A stretch of DNA of 64,000 nt from Pyrocephalus nanus. Its lineage: Eukaryota; Chordata; Aves; Passeriformes; Tyrannidae. The notes under the pieces were generated by a model. The model had not been told where the DNA came from. It saw nothing but the letters and a program-made list of their open reading frames with translations, and made no database searches. How positions within the stretch are numbered: position 1 is the first letter of the stretch; the number at the start of each line of letters is the position of its first letter. Of this stretch, positions 23,580 to 36,250 are shown in pieces. The stretch covers positions 12,197,501 through 12,261,500 of the forward strand of contig CM076267.1 in assembly GCA_038380795.1 (NCBI GenBank), read 5' to 3'. Position numbers and translations under genes: made by a program.

Positions 23580-24005
23580 CTGAGGAGATAAAGATAGGAA
23601 AAATACAGGGTGGGAAGGAGGCATGAGGGAGGGATGTTTGCAAGGATGACTGGATAGATGCGGAAAGAGCAGGGGGTTCCTCAAGGCGGAGAAGAGCCTG
23701 GAACACAAGAAATAAGGGGATAGAGGGATGACCTTGCAGACACTGAAGAGTGAATGGAAGTACAGGCACAAAGGTAGGCAATGGCAAATCATATGGAAAG
23801 AGAGAAGAGAAGCACAGGAAAGAGGAAGAAATAGACTGCAGACAGAGCTGGTACCATGGGAGGTGGAGATCCATGCTCTACTGGGGCAGGGGAAGGCGTA
23901 ACATGACATCTAACATGGCAGGGACAGGACAGGGCATAGAGGGAAGAGAGACAAAAAACATTAAGAGAATTCACAGGGAAAAAAAAAAAAAAAAAAAAAA
24001 AAAAA
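23580..24005 (+). repeat. purine-rich tract ending in poly(A)
   Basis: The plus strand is strongly enriched in A and G over about 425 bases. It ends with an uninterrupted A run from 23,979 to 24,005. The strand bias explains why the minus strand offers two long, Ser/Leu/Pro-rich open frames here; these are composition artefacts. A retroposed sequence with a poly(A) tail was considered, but no source transcript is recognisable. Confidence 0.7.
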
Positions 24006-26584
24006 GATGTAAGGGTCTCTGGTGGAAGAAATATGCCCTGAAGACAGCTTCAAAAAAATGCAGCCCTGCAGCATGGTCTATCACTCTTTGTAGATGGAGT
24101 ACCTAGACTTTGTGCCTAGGCACACGAAGAATCTACTGCTTCACATGGTGCCAGGCAAAAGGAAACATGTGCAATGAAACAATGTCAGATACACCTCAGA
24201 GTTACAAGTGTGTGACTCTGTGTGACAAGTGTGTGCTGTGCCCTCTTACACTGACTGCAGCAGCCTTCCACTTCCTTCAGCCTTCCTTCAAACAAGGACA
24301 GTGGAGTTAGTAGTGGCAATAGAAATTATCATCATAGGGAAGGTCTTTAAGTATTCAGCTACTTGCTCCACAACTAGAATTCAGCAGCTGCATGTTCCTT
24401 GGAGACCTTCCAGCAGGGTCCTGGACAGCAAGTCCTAATGCTTGTGTTTGCATTGGGGCACCTAAAACCCTGGTCCTTGTCAGGGCTGAGAGATGTGGCA
24501 AAGGACCTGTGGGAGACATGGGTCCTTCAGGAATGTCAACCACAGGTCAGGCTATCCCAGGACATTCTGTGGCACCAGGTGACAACACTGAGGCCACTCT
24601 ATTGTAACATACATGTGTTTTCCCTTTCTAAAGCAATTTACTTTCTAGGCTGAATTTATTGGAAAGGAGAAGGCATTGAATAAAGAAATTCCCACTTGGA
24701 GTATATTTTCAAGTTGCCAACCTTAAAGCCTTGAACACAAATTATCTTTCAGGTGCTGGGTTATAAACAATTACAATACATCATCAAAACATACAAACAG
24801 ACATAAAAGCTCAAATCCAGACACACAATCGACATTGGTCCATGCCGAGACATGTAGGCTGGGGTACCTGACTTTCCCTCCTTTCCCTCAGAAGTTATCT
24901 TTGTTTCTTACTTTGGAAGAACTGAGAAGATTCAGGAGTGGGGGCTGGAGGGAAGAGCCTTTTGTGGTAGAACAGGAAAACAAAGTCGTGCTTGAACTTT
25001 TACAAAGCCAATCCTACATGTCTTATCATGAGAAATTTCTACTAAGTGAATTCCAACACGCGAAAAACCGTCAAAGAAGATAATCAAGACACTCCTGCAT
25101 TCAGAGTCTGCATTAACATGCTGCAAAAATATGGGAGGATGCCACCAGATAAACAAAAATTGCTCAGAAGTGATGCGTCACCATTATAACTGGTCCCTGA
25201 ATCTTCACCTGGGTTTTGTTTATTTGTTCGGTTTTGTTGCAAGTGAGAGAGATGTGGTGAACTGTTGTCTAAGATTGTTTTTTTGATGTAAGTCCAAAGA
25301 AGTTTTCAATTTCCTGTTATGGAATTTTCTGGGTTTTTTCCAAAAACAAAACCAAAAAGACAAATATTACCTATGTGTGCACACATGTATCTAATGAAGA
25401 AGCATTGTTTTCATTTTAGCAAACCTTTGCCCACAAGAATAGGAAAAGGAAAAAAAAAAAAAAGAAAGAAATTGAAGAAACCAAAAAAAACCCCTTCATC
25501 AAGTCTTCATGCTCCAACAAGAGCAGAAACTGCTAATAACTAACATGTCAGATAAAACATCTGTGGTGCTTGGCAGCTATGCCAGGGTGGGTTACAGTTA
25601 AACAGGGTGAGTAAAAGACTGTATTAAGACTAGGGCAGAGGACCATTAAACTGTTTACAACAAAATTAGACTCTAATTGCAAACCAGTAATAATCTACTG
25701 ACTTTTCATCAGGTTTATGAGTAAAAAATTCTAAGTAAGTAAATTGCCCATACTACGAGAGGGGCAGGAACTCTGATTCTGAATAGAGATGTTCATGCAG
25801 ATTCCACAGAACAGATAAGGGTTAATGTGTGAGATCTGGCTAGCAGGAAAAGAGCTGCCTTGAAATGAGATTCAAGGGAGGTTTTGAGAAGTGAATGTTT
25901 TATTGGCTGGTGGTGACTGAAGGAGAATCCTCTCAGGGTTTCACTTCCGTGCTGCAGTAGTTTGGGCACTTTCAACTCTCATGAATGAAACCCCAAATAC
26001 AAACCACATGCACTGAAGTTTAATGGGTTTGCTTTATGTAGGGGTGGGATGAGTAATATTGTCTTGTAGGGACTAGTCCGTCCAGATGACACTGAACAGG
26101 CTCCAAAGCTTGGATAAGAAACCCCTCATTTGGCTCAAGAAATGAAAACCTTTATTTTGACCATTGAAAGATGAAGGACTGCATCCTTGCAAAAATCCCT
26201 ATGGCAACTAGGTCCTTTCAGAACGTGTTTAATTACAAAATTTTGGTTTATTTTTAAACATTCCAGTTCTGTTCATCAGCCTATTGAATCCTCCCTCTGG
26301 AGGCACACGTGTAAGTATGCAGAAGAGAAAAGCCTGGGAAGGAAACAAGAATGTAATTAAAAACAAAAAAGCAACACTTTAGTTGGCACGTTTTCCTCTG
26401 CAGAACACATACACCACACAAGCTGCTATTCCACACTTTATTCCACTCCACATATTGTCTTTATAAGACTACAGTTGCCAGCTGAAGGCAGGATGCAGAC
26501 CACATAAAATGGTTGGCAGTTCATAAACATGAGAATGGAGAAAAATTCATGCAGATGAGAATGGGAGAAGAGTTTCTGAGAGGA

Positions 26585-26660
26585 ACATAGAGTATTTAGG
26601 GTTGGAAGGGACATATGTAGGTCATCAAGTTCAGTCCTATGCTCACAACTAACAGAGCAT
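26585..26660 (-). repeat. CR1 LINE 3'-end relic
   Basis: The plus strand reads 'AGAGTATTTAGGGTTGGAAG' then 'GGACATATGTAGGTCATCAA' and 'GTTCAGTCC'. This matches the reverse complement of the CR1 3' end (a 'GGTTGGAAGGGACC..GATCATC.AGTTCCAACC' pattern). It is a short, 5'-truncated copy of the usual kind. Confidence 0.7.
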
Positions 26661-29600
26661 CTGAAACCCCCAAAACTGCTGAAGTATCTGACAATTGCTG
26701 TAATAGGAGGGGTCAGAACAACACCGACCATGAACCACAACACAGCCTGGTCTTCAAGGACACAAACAAGCTGGTGAAGAAAAATTCAAGACTGAGAATC
26801 CTTGCAAGAAATTTTATATGTGGGAGAATTAAATCAATGCTTTGAACAGTACTCATTTCTGTGATCTGCAACTCAAGTTACAAGGCTATATATTTTTCCA
26901 AAATTTAACAAGTAAGTGGTGAATGGCAGAGCCCCTAAGTTTTCAGCAGTGCAGGTCCATCTTCTACAGAGAAAAGAGATGTGGCTGACTGTCATTTCAG
27001 TGGAAGGGAATAAGTCTTTCAGGAGACAGGCTAAAGTATTCAGGAGGGTATTAAGCTAATGACAAAAGACAAGGGTGAAAATGAGCACTCATTTAGCCAG
27101 AAATCAAGATGTCAAGACTAAAATTAATCAAGGTACCAAGGGACTCAAATAGAAGAGATTCCTTAATTGTGTAGACTCTAATGCTATGAACCCGAGTAAT
27201 AAACAAGAAGTGGAATAGCTCATTTAATACACAAATTAATCCTGACCAAGATTACTGAATCTGGTGGAAACATTCATATGATTGGAGAGCTACAATCATT
27301 TTGTGTATCAGTGACTGGGAACAAATACAGAGTCATGAAGTTTGTCAGTAACAAATGACTATTGACATGATAAATAAAGATGATTGCTTCGTATCAGTGA
27401 CATGCTCTCCATCCTTAGATGGGCTTTTATACGAAGATTATAGGTTCTAAAGCAACCACATACAAGGCCACACATCTGGAGAATAACTGATTAAAATGAA
27501 GACTGTGTTTTGAGAAACACTGACTGGAGACAACTTGAAGTTTTATGGTAGGCAAACAGTGGCTGCCAAGCTCTATGGAAGTTGCCAGTATTTAAACAAT
27601 TAAAGCAATGTGTGTTTGTCTACATAGAACTGGGAGGTTATAATGCCTCTCTGCCTAACCCTGAATTGACTGTTAATGGAACAGTCCAAGCAGAGAGATG
27701 AAAACTGCAAAGGCTCCAGTGCTATACATGAGAAAAATGAAAGAGAGCTCAAAAAATGAAACAGAGGCACTTGCAGGATGACTTGATCAGTAATATTAAT
27801 ACACATACAATCAGCAAAAATTTGATAACACACGCCTTTTGACAGAGGTAAGGGGCATGAAAAGAATCTACGGCTAAACCAACTACAGTTAGCTAATAAC
27901 AACTGCAAACACTAAGAAGCTAAACTGGAGAAATTCAGATTAGAAACAAGGCTCCCAGTTTCAACAGAAAAGAGCACCAGTCTCACACTGGTTCCAGCCT
28001 CTCTAGTATAGCAGAGCTAACATCTTGTTCAGATATTTTTCCAGAAGATTTGCTATAGTCTAAGACTCATCACAGGATGTGGATGGGTTTCAGTACAGGA
28101 AAGTACTTGATGGTGTTATGGAGAAACCCTCCTGGTGGTGTCTAGATCAGCACCTTGATCCTCTGTGCACCTCTGAATCAATATGTTATTAATGGTTGAT
28201 TTGCCATACCTTCACAGATCAAAACAGCTGCATTTATAATGATTAAATTTTACCATGCCTTTCTCTACTGACAAGCAAACTTCAACTTCTCTATTTTTTT
28301 CTTTTGTGATAAGGACTTAGTCAGACTCAAGTAATAAACATCTCCCAGAGCACTGATAAACTCTCAGGTGTTTATGTCCTGCCAATGGCAGTGATGCTGA
28401 ATGTACATTCCTTCACTATGCAGTTATGTCTACTCTGCTACAAGTATTTTGATGACTGAGACAGATTATAAACCCCTTCACCAACAGAATATCATGCAAT
28501 TTTCACTTTGTAGCCTACAAGAATTAACTTGGTTTGTTGGTCTGGCAAGAAGCTGCCATCATCAAAAAAAGAAAGAAACAACACTGTAATCTATTTCATT
28601 CTCTTGTCATGAAAGCCAAGGGGAAAACCTCCCTTCTCAACCCCAGCACTGGTGTCTCCACAGCCCACAGCAGACTGGAGGTCTGGTCCTCTGCTGCCCT
28701 GCAGTGTCTGCTTCACATACAAAACAAGTGGGGTTGACGTGCCAGGACATCTCAGGTCCACAAAACCTACTGGAACAAAAGACAAGGCAGCAGTGAACCT
28801 TTAGCAAATGTCTGCAGGTTGCTATGGCTCAGAGGAGAAGTTCAGGAACCACGTTGTGCCTATGTGACGGCACAGTCGAAACAAGTGAAGCAGAAGAACT
28901 GTGTTTGGTGGTAACCAGGCCAGGGGCTGAGCACTGGAAACTGCATGTGCTCCTGTTGGGTCCCCACAGCTTTTCAGGGGCTATAAGACTTTGGGGCAGT
29001 GACTGATGTGGCCACCAGACAACACACTCCAAAAAGATTCTTTTTACTGTTTCATTATGTAGGATTCAAATCATTAAGGTCAGCCTGAGAAGATCCTGTA
29101 AATACTTTCTTTTATTTCCTTTTGTTCCTTGATGCTATCTAATTTAAGACAAAACACAAAGGATTAATACAAATTCTTCAGGACAGAAATCTTTTATAGG
29201 AGTATGTGTGTATATACACATACACATATGTATATGTTTTTAGTACTGCTAATTACAGTTATTATTTACCTTTCAGTTACTTACATTATTTCTGTTGCCT
29301 ATTCATGCATAAATAATTATATTCTATCTCTGTATCTTTTTTGTCTGCATGCAAGCTCGTTGAGTTCTTCCCAGAGAAAACAGTCAGAACAAGATAAGTC
29401 TTTTACCTCCTATCTACAACTCCCTCTCTGATCCTAAAGTTTAATCTCCTCTTACCCTCTAATCACCTCACTCCTCCACAACCATCTTTTAAACCATGTC
29501 ACAGCCACTTTTCTTATTCTCCTTGCCCCTTCTCTCTTTATTCTGGTCTGCCTTGGTCTACCTCTCTAAAAACAAAATCCCACTCGTGTCTGTAACTCTC

Positions 29601-29859
29601 ATTCAATCTTCCTCCTCATTCACAGCTAAGCTGTATCCAATCTTCTGTACCCAGTTGCCTCTGGCATTTCTCTCCACTAAATCATACCTACATTTTACTC
29701 TCATATTGACATAGTTCAGACCCAATTCCCTCCAATCACACAGGAAATTCAATCTGTCTCAAATATCTCTCATAGCAGTCTGGCCATGGTTAGAAGGTAG
29801 CAATGCCGTAGAGAAGGACAGCATAGCATCTTTGTTATTCAAGTTTGAAAGCTGGGGTG
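26661..29859. other. non-coding stretch, no gene recognised
   Basis: AT-rich non-coding DNA with no recognised exon or transposon. It includes the strictly alternating purine/pyrimidine run at 29,202-29,237. Confidence 0.55.
29202..29237. repeat. 36-bp alternating purine/pyrimidine (TG/TA/CA) tract
   Basis: Every step from 29,202 to 29,237 alternates purine and pyrimidine, mixing TG, TA and CA units. It contains a perfect 14-bp palindrome, TGTGTATATACACA, at 29,207-29,220. Such tracts are polymorphic microsatellites and can adopt left-handed or cruciform DNA under torsion. No function is implied by sequence alone. Confidence 0.85.
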
Positions 29860-29930
29860 GTCCTCAGGTTCCTACAACCTCACTGTAAGATTTTGCCACT
29901 AGGCCACCTCTGACTCCTGCTTCTTCCTTC
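29860..29930 (-). repeat. possible MIR-type SINE head relic
   Basis: In reverse complement the segment contains 'GTGGCCTAGTGGCAAAATCT' and then 'AGGAACCTGAGGACCACCCC' and 'AGCTTT'. This resembles the tRNA-derived head of amniote MIR elements ('GTGGCCTAGTGGATAGAGC' then 'AGGAGACCTGGGTTC..CCCAGCTCT'). Only two blocks are readable. Confidence 0.3.
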
Positions 29931-32900
29931 TGCACAATGTCTCAGAGTTTGGCACTTCCTTGAGCTTCCTGCCACTCACCTACACAGCTGAACTCAAAAC
30001 ACCAGCCTCTAAGCCATTCATTTTCATTTACAGCAAGTTCCTTTACATTGGCTCTAATGAGTACAAAGCTGATTTCACAGCCATTCAGAATGTGGGAGCA
30101 AAGAGCATTTTCCTAGCTTGTCACTTCGGTCCTGTCACTTTGCTTTACATCCTTTGATGGCATGCTCTTTTGTTTTGCCTCACCCATTGTCTCCTCTTTC
30201 AAAGCTTACCAAAGCCCACCACACTATGCTTTCAATCTCATTGCCTTTAGGAAGACTTCAGCAAATGCATATGCACTTGCTTCCATCAGGGCCTAAATAT
30301 GTGTTCTTTGAGTGTGTTTGGTCATACAGACCAGAGAAATCTGTCCACTCCCAGTCTCATTCGTAACTAGTTTTTGCCAGCGAAACTACTGACTTGGGCT
30401 GCCTTCTGTTCTATTACAGGTCTGTAAGATGAAAATCAGATCCTCTTAGAAAATTAGGAACCAGCAAACACATCTGTTCTGGTTTTAGAAGTACTAGGGT
30501 TCTACAGGTAACTGTAGTTCTCCTCCTGTAAGGAAATAATTACTTGCATAACTCATTTATCATAATTCATTTGTCCCTCACTAAAAGAAAGATCATATTT
30601 CCTATATACCCTTCCTCTGCATAACATATAGTGTCAGGGCACCTTGACATTCAAAGTTATACAACAGAAATACTGAAACACCTCTCCAAGTATTTGTTCT
30701 AATTGCTTTCATAACCTAGCACTGAATAGCCCGTTAGCTTTTTCTCTACTGAAGAAATTAAACATATGTTCTTTCCCATCTCTACAGTCATTTGTTTGAG
30801 CCCAGACTTTCATAGAACTGAAGGCACAGGGATGGTAGACTTGTCACCAGCTATGGATGACCACACAATTTCTCGTCTCTAAATCGTGTCCATAGCTACC
30901 CAACATTTGGTACTACTTGGTCCTCTTGGGCTTTTCCCAGCCTTTCATGCATTGTTAGTGAAACTTTCTGTTTTGGAGCCAGTATCTCCACTGCAAACTC
31001 AGAGTTTCATAGGTTTATTGCTAACTTATAAAATGTTAATTAAAACAACTGAGAAAAATGTATCTTTTGAAAACAAAAATTGTTGGACAGCCCCAAATCA
31101 TTTGTGGCATACTGAGAAAACAGTAGATGTCTTCCCTCAGCACTCTCACAGCCAAATATTGGTCTTTACTTAGTGAATATATCCAGGAAGATGCCTTCAG
31201 AGAAACAGACCTGAAGCTCATGGTGAGTTGGCTTTTCATCACTGCACCCTGCTGAGATTTTTTGAGCAGAGGACTGGTAGCTGTGAACATTCATTACATT
31301 TAGGCCTTCCTTTTGCTGGTCAGTGTAATGATACAACATCGACCCAAAGGCTTCTGCTCTCCCTTTTGGTTGGGACCTGGACACAACCACTCATATCCTG
31401 CATTATGCAGAAAACTCTTCCAGCTTTTACCAGACCTGTAGCCTTTTGGATTCCAGCCCCTAGAGCTACCCAACTGCACTGACAGCTAAAGGCATTTTTC
31501 AGGACCGTGAGAATTGGCAATCAAAGCAACAAACCGTCAGCAACTCCAGCACCACATGCAAATTATAGAGCATGCGAGACCTCAAAGCAAACAACATGGT
31601 GTGTAAATAACTTCAGGGAAAACACACAGAGGAAGAAATCTATTTGTTAGAGGAATAAATGATTCCTGTCTCTTCAGGTGCAATGGAGCAGACCTTGGCT
31701 CCCAGGACAGGCCCACTGTGGAGAAAGAGGGCAGCATGCTCTATTGTCCCACCCTGCTGTGCTACCATGACCTGTGTCTTTGCCAAGAATTGTGACTCTT
31801 GGTCACAATAAGCACAAAAATCTGTATATAATTAACTGCAGTACCTGCCTAGGAAGAGAGTAGTAATCTACAACCTCCTGAGAGATGCAATAAAATAAAG
31901 GCACAAAAAGTTTCTGTTGCTTCTGAAAAATCCAAGATACAGTTCCCTGGCATATCAAACCCTGCCACTGTGCAACACTGCACAGGAAACCAGACACAGA
32001 CACCAAAATAGCCCTAATTATTGCCCAGTCTCTTCTGCTGTTGTCAAAGTTGAGGGAAAAGTGACAAGGAAAAATTTTTTGTAATGCAATTTTGCTGCTG
32101 TGACAGTACATGAGAATAGACAGATGACCAGACAGACAGCTTGTCATTCAAATTTATATTAACACAGATCTAAAGGTTCAGGAGGTACTTTTTTTGCTAT
32201 ACATTCACTATAAAAGGAATTGAAATGACTACCTTCAAGAAGACACTGAAATTTATGTGAGGTAAATAGTATATGATAGTTCCATATGTCCAACACGAGG
32301 GTTCTACTATGTACACATTTAACACATTTAATCCAATTTCCTTTGACTGAGGCACTCCAAATGTCCTGTTGATCAGCCCTCTATATCAACATCATCTTAA
32401 CCTCCTCTGATCATAGCAGAACACAGTACAATTGCTTTTCATGCCATCCTTGGAAAATTTCTGTTGTGTGTCCCTGGAAAGGGGTTGCACCATCCAACTC
32501 CTTCTGCTCTGCAGTATCAGTACTAATCCCCAAGCCCTTAATAAATGCAAACACACACTTTCCCAGAGCTCTGTTCCCATGGCAGCTTTACTTTGCTAGT
32601 GATAACCAGAAAGGTGTGGAGGTTTCTAAAGAGTTACTCAATGCTAGCAGAGAAAATATGCACACCCAGGCACTTGCAGTCACTTCTCGCATCTAGTTTT
32701 TACTTTTATTGGTCTTGGGTCCTCCGAGAGATCAAAGTCTTACCTGTCCTGCCCTCTCACATTTATTTCTCTGACCCACAAAATCCCTCTGCTGTAGCTT
32801 CCAGCTTAAACTTTCACCTTAGACAGGACCCTCACTGAGAAAAAAAAAAAAATATTCTCCAACACTCCAGTCATTCCCAAGGTTTCCTGATCTGCCAATA

Positions 32901-33837
32901 AAACCCTAGGGCTGATGCATCTCACCTTGAATAGTCAGCTCCTTTGTTCTGCAGAGGGAGCGTCACCATTCAACATCCCCACAGGAGAGGCTGGAAAAAT
33001 TCTCCTCACAGCTGTCCCAAGAAATTTCTACCTGTTTGGAGAACATCTGAAGTTTGGAGGTTGGTGATGCACTTCTCCACAAACACCAAAGCCGTACCGT
33101 GAAGCAGCAATGATGCATCAAAAGCACAGACAGAATCCCCAAACTGTCACAGCACTGCCTCAGGTCTGTCACACCGCAACAGACAAATGGTCCCACTCAT
33201 CCAACACCCAGTCTGTCAGCAACCAGTGACAGATCCTTCAGACTAAAATACAAACAGGTTATTTTCTTTGCCTGGTATTAGAGTAAGGTAGCAGAGGGCA
33301 GGGATTTTGCAAGGTGGGGCAGTAGATGATCTCTTTGTGCTCTGCCAGGTGAAGTAAGAAACTGGGAAGGAATCTTTGCAGAAGGTGTGAGCTTATCTGT
33401 TCATAGGCAGAAAGTACTTAGAGATCCTCAGATCAAAGATGCTACAGGAGCACAAGTAATTATCATTATGGCTTCCCTAGATTTGAGTACTGTAACCAGA
33501 AATACTATTACCTTATTGTAGAAATACTTCAATCTTTACTTCAACTTGCAGAACTGCATGTTATTTTACTAAATGCACTATAAACATACTTCCACTTCTG
33601 AAGTTAATCAAAATTGCCTTACAGGAGATTAACACCATAAAGCACTTTCACAGCTGACGTGTCTTTAAAAAAATTCCCAGAGTTAAACTTGTATAAATAA
33701 TGTAAGTGACAAGGAATATAATTATTAAATGTTGTCATTTTGGAAGAAAATTAATTAGCGATAGCTGTAGCTGTCTTGTGTCTATTTAAGCAGTGTGCAT
33801 CTCAATTAAAATTTAATTGCAACAGATTCAGTCACAG
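29931..33837. other. non-coding stretch, no gene recognised
   Basis: The first part to about 30,400 is rich in C and T, which opens several plus-strand frames without family features. The rest is AT-rich. The final segment, about 33,540-33,837, is AT-rich without simple repeats and carries several TAATTA-type cores. It is a possible conserved regulatory element, but that is unproven from one genome. Confidence 0.45.
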
Positions 33838-33941
33838 CAGGGAAAAGTGATGGAAATGAAAAGCAGTCTGATCCTATATTGCTGCCTACAAGAGAAAGTG
33901 CAGTGGAAACTGTGGGGGAAGGGGAGAAGAGAGGCATGAAG
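33838..33941 (+). CDS. weak candidate internal coding exon
   Basis: A frame open after the stop at 33,807-33,809 runs to a strong donor (AAG then GTAAGAAAG) after base 33,941. Possible acceptors are CACAG before 33,838 or CAACAG before 33,826; both have weak pyrimidine tracts. The peptide is acidic and hydrophilic (GKSDGNEKQSDPILLPTRES, then AVETVGEGEKRGMK) and ends in phase 0. Such composition suits a disordered region of an intracellular protein, but I recognise no family, and the purine-rich sequence could give this by chance. The adjacent AT-rich upstream sequence might be conserved. If real, the gene would be on the strand opposite the 18.0 kb exon. Confidence 0.22.
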
Positions 33942-35150
33942 GTAAGAAAGCACATCCACAGAGCCATGCTGCTGCCCAGCCAGGATGCACAGCTCCAGTG
34001 GGTGCTGTTTATTTCAAAAGCAGGAGACTGGTATCAGACACCAGCACCAACAGAAGCAAAACCAGCTGCTGTTGTAAGAGCTATTGCTTTGTGCCACAGT
34101 AGATGAGTTCACATACCCACTGGGGTATGAGAGATGGCACGTCACTGTGCCCTTTGCTTTCATTACCTCCTTGAAGACGTCCTGGAGAATCCCTAAAACC
34201 CTGAGTAGGACCAAGTGATGCCTCCCTTAAGGAAGAACCAGAAAGATCTTGAAGATAAGGCCCTTCTGAAGCTCTTATACTAGAGGTACAAAGATTTGGT
34301 TTGAAGAGGAATAGTTCCCTTCAGGTAACTTGGAGAAGCAGCCACGGTCGTGTATGGCTTTGGACATCTTCTCTAACAGAGAACTAACATCAGTATGACT
34401 CAGGTATTGCCATGTGGAGCATTTTGGATGTCCATGACAAGATATTTTAAAGATATTATACATCCAGGAGGAGTTAGATACCTGGTCATTCTCTGCACAT
34501 ACAAGGTATTCCAGATTGTCCCTATGAAGTTCAGCAGTCAATGGACTATATTATTTTAAAAATACTATCCCATGTCTTAACCAAAGTATAGAAAACTGCT
34601 TTTCCTCCAATGTTCATTTCTCAAGATTCAAGTTTATCTACAACCTGCTTACTTAAATGAATAATTCACATCTCAGACAAAAGGGAATATTGCTGCAAAT
34701 GATATTGAAATGAAAAAAAGGTTCAGTCCTGAGCTCATTTATGACAAGTAAATAAAACAGGAAACAAAATGAGATGTTCTGGCCTTAAAACCTGAGCTAA
34801 TTATAAAATACTTGCTGAGTATAACATTACTGAACTACATATATATTCTTGAAATACTTCTGTTAGGATTTATTCAGCTTCCAAATGAGAGGAATATATT
34901 CCCTCCAAAATCCCAGAGCACATTCTCAGTCAACCTGAAAACTAAGTTATACTGTTCCTGACTGACATCGTAATTATAATGTAAATTTACAGTCCTTGAT
35001 CATTTTGTTGATGATGCTGAAGTCATAACAGAATCCAACTAATTTTCCTACCGGTATCCAACTCTGCCCAGTCATAAAAAATGTTGCTTCCTGCTATCAA
35101 AAATAAGGATAGCAACCTGAAATGGTATGTTCATATTAAGAACAGAGACA

Positions 35151-35169
35151 GTGATGATGATGATGATGA
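35151..35169 (+). repeat. (GAT)n microsatellite
   Basis: About six uninterrupted GAT units follow 'GACAGT'. This is a short trinucleotide microsatellite with no repeat body next to it. Confidence 0.9.
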
Positions 35170-35404
35170 CAATCGCAGTCAGAATAACAATACTGTCACA
35201 GTCTTACAATGCTACTAAGGTATAGGCATGATATAGCCATAGTGAAATTACGATTTCATTAAAATTCTGTAATAATGATGTGGTTTTAGCTCAAATACAG
35301 ATAGTCTAACTACAATTTCATTATCCAAGTCTTAGATTAAAAGTGAAAATATATGACAATCTGCAGTTATAACTCTGATGGAGCAAAATCCTTCCTGGTA
35401 GTGG

Positions 35405-35548
35405 CAAAAAAAAAAAACCAAAACAAATGCAAAAAACCCAAAACCAACCCAAAACATCATCAAAACAAACAAACAAACAAAACCAAAACCAAACCCATAC
35501 ACACGAAAAAATACCAAAAAAAACCCAACCCCCCCAAAATACAACTCA
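35405..35548 (+). repeat. A/C-rich low-complexity tract
   Basis: The plus strand is almost entirely A and C, made of A-runs separated by one to seven C bases, with a short (CAAA)n core near 35,465-35,480. G and T are nearly absent over about 140 bases. A second tract of the same composition and orientation starts about 500 bases downstream. Confidence 0.85.
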
Positions 35549-36051
35549 GGAAGTTCAGGGTGGGCATTCAGAAAAGTTTTCTCTCAGAAAGTCATGCTGG
35601 ACCAGGTCACCCCCAAGAGGCTGAGACATCTTGGAGGTTTGCAAGACTCCACTAGAGAAGCCACATCCAACTTGACCTGGTATTGACAACGGTCCCCATT
35701 GGGATTGGATGCTTGACTAGAACCTCCTCAGGTCTCTCTCACCTGAAATTTCTAGGGTTTGGTGATTCTACACAAGTGGAGTTGAGAAATCTCAGTGCTC
35801 TGGAAGATCATCCAGTTAGCTATGGATTCACTGCTGCTGCTGCTTGAAATGTTCAGCATCAAACAATTTCAGAGTGCCTATTCCAAACGTCAGTCACCAA
35901 ACGACAAGGAAGCTGCCACATTTACCATTGTGTCTTTTTGCTAAAACCAATCCCAGCTACACTTGAAGTAATGTGACAGAACCTGCATCAAAGGTGTAAC
36001 TGATGATGAACAAGCTGAAACATGAATTCAAAATATTACTTCCTTCTTTAA

Positions 36052-36250
36052 AAGCAAAAAAAACCCACCAAAAACAAAAAACAAACAAACAAAAAACCAA
36101 ACAAAACAAAAAAAAAAAAAAACCAAACCACCAAACCAAACAAAACAAAAAAACCACCTCCAAACATTTAACTTTCAAACAAGATGATCAACAACTTCTT
36201 TTCTTCTGCAAAACAATCCAAATCTGGCAAAAAACCCCCACAACCCATCA
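36052..36250 (+). repeat. A/C-rich low-complexity tract
   Basis: Composition matches the tract at 35.4-35.5 kb: AAAC, AACC and long A runs, with essentially no G or T for about 115 bases from 36,057. It then fades into A/C-biased sequence up to about 36,250. The common orientation suggests a shared origin, perhaps a short internal duplication followed by slippage. Confidence 0.8.

Larger units (their letters stand above)
20916..26584. other. non-coding stretch with purine-rich DNA
   Basis: No recognised gene. It contains A/G low-complexity DNA at 23,119-23,178, a broader purine-rich tract at about 23,580-24,005 ending in a 27-base A run, and an A run near 25,449. The longest plus-strand frame of the window (22,663-23,130, 155 codons) lies here but has no domain, biased start or splice support. 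Confidence 0.5.

Noticed and set aside
23457..23909. 150-codon minus-strand frame rich in Ser, Leu and Pro
   Set aside because: It is the complement of the purine-rich tract; a second overlapping minus frame is also open, which points to composition and not coding.
35332..35544. Phe/Gly/Val-rich minus-strand frame resembling a membrane protein
   Set aside because: It is a translation of the complement of the A/C-rich tract (T/G runs), a low-complexity artefact. The same holds for minus 35,957-36,178.
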